DNA from: Flammeovirgaceae bacterium | Lineage (GTDB): Bacteria > Bacteroidota > Bacteroidia > Cytophagales > Cyclobacteriaceae | Assembly (NCBI GenBank): GCA_023251155.1 | Contig: JAHEZH010000027.1 | Coordinates: 1 to 46,804, forward strand | Direction: 5' to 3' | Length of the DNA stretch: 46,804 nt | The notes under the pieces: model-generated | What the model saw: the letters and a program-made list of their open reading frames with translations, nothing else | Databases searched by the model: none | Told to the model about the DNA's origin: nothing | In this document: positions 24,225-31,606 of the stretch, piece by piece | Position numbering within the stretch: position 1 is the first letter of the stretch | Layout: the number at the start of each line of letters is the position of its first letter | Program-made: the position numbers and the translations under genes

Positions 24225-24232
24225 CAAATCTA
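24225..24232 (-). promoter_or_regulatory. -7 box (TAGATTTG) of purD
   Basis: A perfect TAnnTTTG on the minus strand, 17 nt before ATG 24207. The -33 region is occupied by the recQ terminator and has no clear TTTG. Confidence 0.45.
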
Positions 24233-24251
24233 ATCAATTATTGAAGGGCTG

Positions 24252-24285
24252 GAAAAAGAAAATCCCGGGCGAAAACCCGGGATTT
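24252..24285 (-). terminator. Terminator of recQ
   Basis: AAATCCCGGG (24260-24269) pairs with CCCGGGATTT (24276-24285) around a 6-nt loop. On the minus strand a T-rich tail follows at 24259-24252. Confidence 0.88.
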
Positions 24286-24310
24286 GAGTATCTGAAATGG
24301 TCAGCATTGT

Positions 24311-26512
24311 TTAATTGGCGTACTCGCTCAGGAATTTGATACGCATCAGGCGCAAATTGTCTTCATCAAAATCTGAGTCTTCATCTTTCAGTGCTTCTAC
24401 CGCATCTTTGATGCTGTCCGTTTCTGAGTTAAGGAAGTACTCAAAAATAGTATCCTGCTTTTCTTCCTCCAGTACCTCATCGATATAGTAATCAAGGTTA
24501 AGCTTGGTGCCCGAGTAGCAGATGTTCTCAATCTCGGTCAGCATATCCTGAAAAGACATCTTCAGTGAATCGGCTATCTCATCGAGCTCAATTTTACGAT
24601 CAATTTGCTGGATGATCTGAATCTTTGCTTTTGATTTGTTGACCGACGTTTTTACGATAATGTCACTTGCTGTTTCAATATCATTATCGTCCACATACTT
24701 CTGAATGAGATCCAGGAATTCCCTGCCGAATTTATTCACCTTACCCATTCCAACTCCATTTACAGAAGCCAGATCTTCTTTCGTGGTGGGGTACGTAGTG
24801 GCCATTTCTTCCAATGAAGGATCCTGGAAAATAACATAAGGAGGAAGATCTTTCTCTTTTGCGATTTTCTTACGGGCTGCCTTTAATAACTCAAATAAAC
24901 GGGCATCGTATGATTTTGAATTGACTGGTACACGATCCGGTGAATCTTCTTCTTCATCGACTTCAGTAGTGAAGTCGTGATCACGTGCGAGTTCAATAGA
25001 GTGCGGCTTCTTCAGGAACTGTTTGCCCTTTTCGCTGATCCGAAGTACGCCTATGTTATCGATGTCTTTTTCAAGGTATTGAAATACCAGCGCCTGGCGG
25101 ATGACCGACTTCCAGAACTCCGCCGCTTCTCCCTTCCCTTTTCCAAAGATCGCCAGCTTGAAGTGGCTATAGCTTTTTACGTATTCATCTTCCGTGCCGG
25201 TAAGTACGTTGACCAGGTGATTTAAGCCAAAACGTTCGCTGGTTTGTTTCACTGCTTCCAGTGCCAGCTTTACAAAGTTCATTCCATCAAAGCGCTCACG
25301 CGGGTGCACACAGTTGTCGCACATGCCGCAGTTGCCACCGTCAAATTCTTCTCCGAAATAATGCAGCAATTGCCTGCGTCTGCATACGGGAGATTCTGCG
25401 TAGAACTCCATTTCCTGCAAAAGCACACGTGCATTCTCGCGCTCTTGTACCGACTTGTCTTTATTGAATTTTTCGAGTTTGCTCAGGTCATTGTGGCTGT
25501 AGAACATAAGGCAATGTCCTTCCAGCCCATCACGGCCAGCGCGACCGGTTTCCTGATAATATCCTTCCAGCGATTTGGGTACATCATAGTGTATTACGAA
25601 GCGAACGTCTGGCTTATCGATACCCATACCGAAAGCAATGGTTGCTACAATGATGTCGATGTCTTCATTCAAAAAGCCATCCTGGTTTTTGATGCGCACA
25701 TCCGGATCAAGACCGGCATGATAAGGGGCCGCTTTAAATCCGTTTACATTAAGTAATTGGGCTATTTCTTCTACTTTCTTACGGCTAAGGCAGTAGATCA
25801 CTCCTGATTTGCCTTTGTGCTCTTTCAGGAAACGAATAAGTTGTTTCTTCGTCTCTTTCTTAGGACGAACTTCGTAATATAAGTTGGTGCGATTGAAAGA
25901 AGAGATGAACACATCGGCTTCTTCCATCTGTAAGTTCTTTTGTATGTCCAGCTGTACTTTAGGCGTAGCTGTTGCGGTCAATGCAATGACCGGCATATCG
26001 CCCAGCTGACCGATCATGGTCTTTATCTTTCGGTATTCCGGACGAAAATCATGTCCCCATTCAGAAATACAATGAGCTTCATCAATAGCGACAAAAGAGA
26101 TGTTCACCTTTTGGAGAAATTCGATGTTTTCTTCCTTGTTTAAGGATTCAGGCGCAACATACAGCAGTTTTATGTTTCCGCTGGTTGCATCCTTTTTTAG
26201 TCGGGTAATTTCGCCCTTGCTCAATGTAGAGTTCAGAAAGCGGGCATTGATTCCGTATGCATTTAAAGAATCGACCTGATTCTTCATTAAAGCAATAAGA
26301 GGAGAGATAACAATGGCCAATCCATCCTTCACCACCGCTGGTAATTGGTAGCAAAGTGACTTGCCGGCACCTGTAGGCATGATCACAAAAGTATTGTGCC
26401 CGTTCAGCAGGTTACGGATAACCATTTCCTGATTACCTCTAAATTGGGAATAGCCAAATATTTCCTTGAGTTTTTCCTTCAGCACATCTTTTTCTTCCGC
26501 CACTAACATCAT
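24311..26512 (-). CDS. recQ: ATP-dependent DNA helicase RecQ
   Basis: A 3'-5' DNA helicase for recombination and stalled-fork repair, acting in the cytoplasm. The SF2 core has the Walker A motif MPTGAGKS near residue 46-53, AIDEAHCISEWGHDF (DExH) and the motif VI stretch QETGRAGRDG. The zinc-binding subdomain has Cys residues in PVCRRRQLL and GNCGMCDNC. An RQC winged-helix segment and an HRDC domain (LKAARKKIAKEKDL, VNGVGMGKVNKFG) follow. About 110 residues extend beyond HRDC, with a possible HTH and an acidic tail. The frame also includes an upstream TTG (26518); the ATG at 26512 is preferred, and ATG 26509 cannot be excluded. Confidence 0.95.
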   Translation of the reverse strand: MMLVAEEKDVLKEKLKEIFGYSQFRGNQEMVIRNLLNGHNTFVIMPTGAGKSLCYQLPAVVKDGLAIVISPLIALMKNQVDSLNAYGINARFLNSTLSKGEITRLKKDATSGNIKLLYVAPESLNKEENIEFLQKVNISFVAIDEAHCISEWGHDFRPEYRKIKTMIGQLGDMPVIALTATATPKVQLDIQKNLQMEEADVFISSFNRTNLYYEVRPKKETKKQLIRFLKEHKGKSGVIYCLSRKKVEEIAQLLNVNGFKAAPYHAGLDPDVRIKNQDGFLNEDIDIIVATIAFGMGIDKPDVRFVIHYDVPKSLEGYYQETGRAGRDGLEGHCLMFYSHNDLSKLEKFNKDKSVQERENARVLLQEMEFYAESPVCRRRQLLHYFGEEFDGGNCGMCDNCVHPRERFDGMNFVKLALEAVKQTSERFGLNHLVNVLTGTEDEYVKSYSHFKLAIFGKGKGEAAEFWKSVIRQALVFQYLEKDIDNIGVLRISEKGKQFLKKPHSIELARDHDFTTEVDEEEDSPDRVPVNSKSYDARLFELLKAARKKIAKEKDLPPYVIFQDPSLEEMATTYPTTKEDLASVNGVGMGKVNKFGREFLDLIQKYVDDNDIETASDIIVKTSVNKSKAKIQIIQQIDRKIELDEIADSLKMSFQDMLTEIENICYSGTKLNLDYYIDEVLEEEKQDTIFEYFLNSETDSIKDAVEALKDEDSDFDEDNLRLMRIKFLSEYAN

Positions 26513-26569
26513 TTTCAAACGTTTATAAATTCGTGAAATAGTTATCTTTACGCCTCCTACAAATCTAAC

Positions 26570-27550
26570 TTGGATAGGACATTGAATTTAGTGAAAAATA
26601 TCAAAAACATTGCACGAGAGGTTTTATTAAATGAATCCCGGGCAATAGAAAATCTGATAAATTTTATCGACAACGATTTCGAAGCCTGCGTGAGGGAGAT
26701 CCACCAAAGCAAGGGCCGTGTAGTAATTACCGGTGTGGGCAAGAGCGCCATCATTGCCAATAAAATTGTAGCTACACTGAATTCTACCGGTACTCCTGCA
26801 TTATTCATGCATGCCGCAGATGCCATTCATGGCGATTTAGGTATGATACAGAAAGAAGATATTGTGATCTGTATCTCCAAGAGCGGCAGCACTCCCGAAA
26901 TCAAAGTCTTAGTACCACTTCTCAAACGAAGAGGTTCAAAACTTGTTGCTCTTGTGAGTAATACAAATTCTTATTTGGCACAGCAGTCCGATTACGTATT
27001 GAATGCTACGATAAGTGAGGAAGCATGCCCCAATAATTTGGCGCCTACCACCAGCACCACAGTTCATTTGGCAATGGGTGATGCACTGGCGGTATGTTTA
27101 CTAGAACTTCGCAATTTTAGTCCGGAAGATTTTGCTCAGTACCATCCCGGAGGGGCTTTGGGTAAACAATTGTACCTGAAAGTAGGTGATATCTATACCA
27201 ACCATGAGTTGCCATTGGTAGCACCCCTAGCTGCTATCAGAGAAGTCATTGTACAGATTTCTTCCAAGCGCCTGGGCGCAGCGGCTGTGGTCGATGATCA
27301 TAAAAATCTTCTGGGTATCATCACTGACGGAGACCTGCGAAGAATGCTGGAGAAAGAACTGGATATTCATTCTTTGAAGGCAGAACAGATCATGACGCGT
27401 CATCCGAAAACAATAAGTCGTGATGAGTTTGCCGTGAAAGCATTACAAACCATGCAAGAAAAAAATATTACACAACTTGTGGTGATGAATGGTGATCAGG
27501 TGGATGGATTTATTCATCTTCATGATCTTTTAAAAGAAGGTATTGTTTAA
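26570..27550 (+). CDS. kdsD: Arabinose-5-phosphate isomerase (KdsD/KpsF family)
   Basis: Interconverts ribulose 5-phosphate and arabinose 5-phosphate, the first step toward Kdo. An N-terminal SIS domain (about residues 40-180) has GVGKSAIIANKIV, HAADAIHGDLGM and ISKSGSTPEI; two CBS domains fill about 205-326 (GIITDGDLRRMLE in the first). The length fits. No ATG lies in a suitable place: the start is TTG 26570, or possibly TTG 26582 or GTG 26591. TATCTTTA (26543-26550) is a possible -7 box. The manC gene follows 31 bp downstream and is probably co-transcribed; both feed envelope glycan synthesis. Confidence 0.93.
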   Translation: MDRTLNLVKNIKNIAREVLLNESRAIENLINFIDNDFEACVREIHQSKGRVVITGVGKSAIIANKIVATLNSTGTPALFMHAADAIHGDLGMIQKEDIVICISKSGSTPEIKVLVPLLKRRGSKLVALVSNTNSYLAQQSDYVLNATISEEACPNNLAPTTSTTVHLAMGDALAVCLLELRNFSPEDFAQYHPGGALGKQLYLKVGDIYTNHELPLVAPLAAIREVIVQISSKRLGAAAVVDDHKNLLGIITDGDLRRMLEKELDIHSLKAEQIMTRHPKTISRDEFAVKALQTMQEKNITQLVVMNGDQVDGFIHLHDLLKEGIV

Positions 27551-27581
27551 TTTTAATTTTGAATTTGACTCGACTACTTCG

Positions 27582-28658
27582 ATGAATAATAATCTTTACG
27601 TGGTAATTATGGCCGGGGGAATTGGTACCCGTTTTTGGCCTTACAGCAGAAACACAAAACCAAAGCAATTTCTGGATGTCTTAGGAACAGGCAAAACATT
27701 GATCCAATCTACTTGCGATCGGTTTATGCCCTTGTGCCCTGCCGAGAATATTTATGTAGTTACGAATGAAGAGCACCAGGCCATCACTTTAGAGCAGCTA
27801 CCTCAGCTTAACAAAGAACAAGTGCTGACTGAGCCCATGAGAAAAAATACCGCAGCGTGTATTGCGTATGCTTCTCATAAAATCCATCAAAAGAATTCGG
27901 AAGCGATTATCGTTGTTAGCCCCGCGGATCATTTGATCCAAAATGAAGAGGATTTTCAAACGACAATCAAAAAAGCGGTAGAACAGGCAAAAGCAAACGA
28001 TAAGCTGATTACGTTAGGGATAAAACCGACCCGACCCGAAACAGGCTATGGATACATTCAGTTTATTGAAGGAAAGGGCTACTTGAAAAAAGTGAAGACC
28101 TTTACAGAGAAGCCGGAACTGGCCCTGGCCAAAAAATTTATTGAGACGGGTGAGTTTGTATGGAATGCAGGGATCTTTATATGGGGAAGCAAAGCCATTC
28201 TGGAAGCGATAGGTAAGTACTTGCCAGAAATGGCAGAGATCTTTGACGAAGTCACACCCAAACTGAATACGGCGGAGGAGAAACAGGCCATTGAAGCGGC
28301 CTATGCACAATGTAAAAATGTCTCCATCGACTTTGGCGTAATGGAGAAGGCGGATAATGTGTATGTAGCATTAAGCTCATTTGCCTGGTCTGATCTTGGC
28401 TCATGGGCATCACTGCACGACATATCCAAACGGGATGACCAGAACAACTGTGTGAATGGTGATGCATTGCTTTACGACACGCGCAATACCATTGTAAGGG
28501 GTGAAGAGAATAAACTCGTTGTTGTACAAGGACTAAACGGCTACCTCGTTGGTGTTTTTGACAATGTAGTGATTGTGTGCGAAAAGGATAAAGAAGAAAT
28601 GTTCAGAAGATATGTAAACGATGTGAAGGGCAAGCCCAACAGCACCGATTACATATAG
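27582..28658 (+). CDS. manC: Mannose-1-phosphate guanylyltransferase
   Basis: Makes GDP-mannose from mannose 1-phosphate and GTP. The ATG at 27582 opens directly into the nucleotidyltransferase signature GGIGTRFWPYSRNTKPKQF (about residues 11-29), so this start is chosen over an upstream TTG at 27543 that overlaps kdsD. The 358 residues correspond to the single-function form without the phosphomannose isomerase domain. ENIYVVTNEEH, EPMRKNTAACIAYA, SPADHLI, FTEKPE and WNAGIF are family motifs. GDP-mannose is the precursor of GDP-fucose, which a GT10 enzyme in the glycan locus would need. It overlaps rlmB by 10 bp, convergently. Confidence 0.96.
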   Translation: MNNNLYVVIMAGGIGTRFWPYSRNTKPKQFLDVLGTGKTLIQSTCDRFMPLCPAENIYVVTNEEHQAITLEQLPQLNKEQVLTEPMRKNTAACIAYASHKIHQKNSEAIIVVSPADHLIQNEEDFQTTIKKAVEQAKANDKLITLGIKPTRPETGYGYIQFIEGKGYLKKVKTFTEKPELALAKKFIETGEFVWNAGIFIWGSKAILEAIGKYLPEMAEIFDEVTPKLNTAEEKQAIEAAYAQCKNVSIDFGVMEKADNVYVALSSFAWSDLGSWASLHDISKRDDQNNCVNGDALLYDTRNTIVRGEENKLVVVQGLNGYLVGVFDNVVIVCEKDKEEMFRRYVNDVKGKPNSTDYI

Positions 28659-29392
28659 TGCTTCTGGCGGATCACTTCGTAGATAGCGATACCTGCAGCC
28701 ACCGATACATTGAGGGAACTGATTTTCCCTTTCATCGGTATGCGTACCTGGTGGTCCGCTTCGCGCAACAGTTCGGGAGAAATGCCATCTTCTTCCGAAC
28801 CTAATAGCAAAGCAGTAGGAGCTTTGAAATCCATTTCATACAATGTCTTGTCTCCTTTTTCCGTGCAGGCAATAATCTGTATTCCGTTTTCCTTCATGAA
28901 GCGGATGGATTTCTTCAACTCTTTCTCGCGGCATACCGCCAAATGACTAAGCGCACCGGCAGATGTTTTCATAGCATCACCTGTGATGGGTGCATTCCCT
29001 TTATCCGCAATAACAATGGCATCCAAACCGGCACACTCTACCGTGCGGGCAATGGCACCAAAATTCCGTACATCGGTTACCCGATCCAGAATTAAGAAGA
29101 ACGGCTCTCTGCCTTCGCCATAGGCTTTGTCGATCAGGTCTTCGGCCGACTGGTAGATAATTGCTGAAAGCTGGCAAATAACGCCTTGATGGTTTTTCGT
29201 TGAAAGCCGGTTGAGCTTTTCCTGCGGAGTAAACTGAAATGGAGTGCCATACTCTTTGGCTGTGTTGATCAGTTCTTTGATCAGATCGTTGGTAAGACCA
29301 GTCTGGATATATATTTTTTCGATTTGACGCTTGGCACGGATTGCTTCAATCACGGCACGTGTACCGAAAATCATTTCTTTGGATTCGCTCAT
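28649..29392 (-). CDS. rlmB: 23S rRNA (guanosine-2'-O)-methyltransferase RlmB-like (SpoU/TrmH family)
   Basis: A SPOUT methyltransferase using S-adenosylmethionine, expected to methylate the 2'-hydroxyl of a 23S rRNA guanosine. The 247-residue protein has an N-terminal L30e-like substrate-binding domain (IFGTRAVIEAI) and the three SPOUT motifs: NFGAIARTVECAG, LLLGSEEDGISPELL and RIPMKGKISSLNVSVA. The pattern and the N-terminal domain indicate RlmB rather than tRNA TrmH. A TACCTTTG box ends 4 nt before ATG 29392. The 131-bp gap to the GWxTD gene (29393-29523) holds no gene I can support. Confidence 0.9.
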   Translation of the reverse strand: MSESKEMIFGTRAVIEAIRAKRQIEKIYIQTGLTNDLIKELINTAKEYGTPFQFTPQEKLNRLSTKNHQGVICQLSAIIYQSAEDLIDKAYGEGREPFFLILDRVTDVRNFGAIARTVECAGLDAIVIADKGNAPITGDAMKTSAGALSHLAVCREKELKKSIRFMKENGIQIIACTEKGDKTLYEMDFKAPTALLLGSEEDGISPELLREADHQVRIPMKGKISSLNVSVAAGIAIYEVIRQKHYM

Positions 29393-29396
29393 GGCA

Positions 29397-29404
29397 CAAA
29401 GGTA
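29397..29404 (-). promoter_or_regulatory. -7 box (TACCTTTG) of rlmB
   Basis: A perfect TAnnTTTG on the minus strand, ending only 4 nt before the ATG. No -33 TTTG is seen. If used, transcription starts at about the start codon. Confidence 0.4.
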
Positions 29405-29523
29405 ATCTTACTCCCTCGCTTATTGACATAAAGGCGATCACTTTTTGATTGCCGATCGTCTGAAGAACCACTTCTAATTCAGGACAACAGCAATAACTAT
29501 TTTCTAAGCAACAGCCGCTTCCT

Positions 29524-30693
29524 TTAAAAACGGCTTTTCCTCCACAAATCGATTGTATTGTACCAGGTTTCGGCATACCGTTTATCACGTAGCAGAACAT
29601 AGGTATCCGGATCGTACACGCTACCGCTTTTTACAAAAGTGAAGCGTGTCTGAAAGTTTTTATAATACCAGATCTCGTTGCCTTCATTTCGGCTTACCTC
29701 GGTGGGTACTCCAAACACCAGATAGACCATACCCCGATCCGTTTTCCATCCTTCTTTGTAGGAAGTGAAGTACTGGTTCGCCAACTCGATTCTTCTGAAG
29801 TAGCTGCGTATAAAGTTTTTGGCCCTGTCTTTATCGCCGGTTATATCCAGAATGATCTTATCAAACTTGGCTTTTTCATCACGGGCAGCCACCAGTTGGT
29901 CATACTCCTCGTTGGTGGTGATAAATACCATGGGGGCTGTAAGATCTTCCATACGTGTGTACTTGGGATACGACTGGCTGGAGGCCCTGAACGTAAAACC
30001 TTCTGCCGCAGTGGTGTCTTCCTGCACCAGGTACAATCCTTCTTTCTTAAATACGATGGATGATCCTGATTTTATAGTGAACGTAGAATCGGCAAACAGG
30101 AAGCGATCGGCGGTGGCCTGTTTCTCTGCAAAGGGAGGCGAACCGGCCGGGAATTTTTCTTTATAATAGAAGACAGACAACGGCTTTTCTCCGCCACTTC
30201 CTTTCACTACATATTCTTTTTTTGTTTCGATGAAAGGATGGATCACCACCTGACCTTGATTTTCCAGGTAGCCGTTAACCGGATATTTGGGGTTAACTAC
30301 GGCTGAAAACGTCCAGTTTTTACCGGTTGCATTGTTTTTTACCCTGGCCAGCAGCCACCAGGTTTTGTCAGGAAGCGGAAATTTAAGCCAGCCTTTTTTG
30401 ATGGCACTGGTGTTTTCCTCGTCATGCATTTCGGGAGTAATCTCTTCGGCATTACGCTGTGTATAGGTGCTTCTCTTCTCCCATGTTATTGTATAGCCCT
30501 CTGCCGAATATTCGGTCTGCTGGGTTTTGAATTCGTAATAGACATCGATGCCACTTTGCAGCCGCACCGGTTTAAGCTGCATAGTGATCTCATTCTGAGG
30601 ATCGTATAAGTAATTGATATTAAGACTGGTCAGTGATTGGCCAAAGGCCCAGCCGGACAAAAAGAGGAGTAAAATGACAATGATACGTTGCAT
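29524..30693 (-). CDS. GWxTD-domain exported protein
   Basis: 389 residues with a signal peptide (cleavage near WAFGQS, about residue 18). Most of the chain is beta-rich; the C-terminal region carries the GWxTD motif, here YKEGWKTDRGMVYLVFGVP followed by EIWYY, which defines a domain of unknown function common in Bacteroidota and related phyla. Residues about 300-330 (FIRSYFRRIELANQYF) are a helical lead into it. It is probably periplasmic or outer-membrane associated. No biochemical role is established. It is monocistronic as far as can be seen, with an imperfect -7 box TAATTTTA upstream. Confidence 0.88.
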   Translation of the reverse strand: MQRIIVILLLFLSGWAFGQSLTSLNINYLYDPQNEITMQLKPVRLQSGIDVYYEFKTQQTEYSAEGYTITWEKRSTYTQRNAEEITPEMHDEENTSAIKKGWLKFPLPDKTWWLLARVKNNATGKNWTFSAVVNPKYPVNGYLENQGQVVIHPFIETKKEYVVKGSGGEKPLSVFYYKEKFPAGSPPFAEKQATADRFLFADSTFTIKSGSSIVFKKEGLYLVQEDTTAAEGFTFRASSQSYPKYTRMEDLTAPMVFITTNEEYDQLVAARDEKAKFDKIILDITGDKDRAKNFIRSYFRRIELANQYFTSYKEGWKTDRGMVYLVFGVPTEVSRNEGNEIWYYKNFQTRFTFVKSGSVYDPDTYVLLRDKRYAETWYNTIDLWRKSRF

Positions 30694-30746
30694 AAAGGAT
30701 GTTCGTATGACTTTAAAATTACAACGTTAAATCGAATGGTTTAATT

Positions 30747-30754
30747 TATTTTTG
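30747..30754 (+). promoter_or_regulatory. -7 box (TATTTTTG) of the methyltransferase gene
   Basis: A perfect TAnnTTTG, 11 nt before ATG 30766. No convincing TTTG lies 19-21 nt upstream. Confidence 0.4.
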
Positions 30755-30765
30755 CCCTTCAAAAA

Positions 30766-31551
30766 ATGGGTAGTATGGCCAAAGTATTTACTACGGAGAT
30801 TACCTCCGGAGACATTCCTTCTGATAATCCTATCCATCAGCGGCTGTTACGACCTTATGTGTTGATTCAGGACTGGATTTCGGGTGATGTACTGGAGGTA
30901 GGATGCGGGGAGGGCCGGGGTATCGACCTGATCATGCAGAAGGCCAAAAGCTATACGGCCATCGATAAAATCGAACCCGTTATTCAGAAACTGCAGACGA
31001 AATATCCGGCAGGCAAATTCCTGAGCGGGAATATTCCTCCGCTCTATCCTTTCGCTGATCATTCGTTTGACTTTGTCGTGAGTTTTCAGGTGATCGAACA
31101 CATCCAGGATGATCATTTGTTTCTGAAAGAAATACATCGTGTGCTGAAGCCGGGCGGAACAGCCTGGATCACCACTCCCAACCGTCCGCTTTCGCTGTCG
31201 CGTAACCCATGGCATATCAGAGAATACACAGGGGTGGAGCTTGCTGCACTAGCAAAAAAATATTTCACTCACGTGGATATGAAAGGCATTGCGGGTAATG
31301 AAAAAGTGATGCACTACCATGAGCGCAACAGGAAATCAGTGAATAAGCTGATGAAGTGGGATGTATTCAACCTTCAGTACAAGCTTCCTGCCGCGGTACT
31401 ACGTGTGCCGTATGAGTGGATGAATCGCCTCAACAGAAATAAACTGCAAAGCCAGGCGGATGAACTGGTAGCGAGTATTCAGCACGAAGATTACTTGTTC
31501 ATCGACAATGCAGCACCTGCGCTGGATTTGTTTTTGATTGCCAGGAAATAA
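30766..31551 (+). CDS. Class I SAM-dependent methyltransferase
   Basis: 261 residues with a Rossmann-fold methyltransferase domain. Motif I is LEVGCGEGRG (about residues 44-53), the acidic ribose-binding position follows in TAIDKIEP, and the later motifs are FDFVVSFQVIEHI and VLKPGGTAWITTPNRP. The pattern is of the methyltransf_11/UbiE-like group, often acting on small molecules, lipids or sugars; the substrate cannot be read from sequence. The start may be ATG 30766 or ATG 30775 (MGSMAK). It is followed by a bidirectional terminator shared with the convergent DUF2723 gene. Confidence 0.9.
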   Translation: MGSMAKVFTTEITSGDIPSDNPIHQRLLRPYVLIQDWISGDVLEVGCGEGRGIDLIMQKAKSYTAIDKIEPVIQKLQTKYPAGKFLSGNIPPLYPFADHSFDFVVSFQVIEHIQDDHLFLKEIHRVLKPGGTAWITTPNRPLSLSRNPWHIREYTGVELAALAKKYFTHVDMKGIAGNEKVMHYHERNRKSVNKLMKWDVFNLQYKLPAAVLRVPYEWMNRLNRNKLQSQADELVASIQHEDYLFIDNAAPALDLFLIARK

Positions 31552-31590
31552 AACAACCTGTCTTAAATTTAATAAGACAGGTTTTGCTTT
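31552..31590. terminator. Bidirectional terminator between the methyltransferase and DUF2723 genes
   Basis: AACCTGTCTTA (31555-31565) pairs with TAAGACAGGTT (31573-31583) around a 7-nt loop. T-rich stretches follow on both strands, so it can serve both convergent genes. Confidence 0.85.
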
Positions 31591-31606
31591 CATGCGCTTC
31601 GCTGTA

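Noticed and set aside
29346-29600. A Cys-rich 84-codon frame on the minus strand across the rlmB/GWxTD gap
   Set aside because: Most of it lies over the end of the GWxTD gene and the start of rlmB in another frame; no leader or start signal and no family I recognise.
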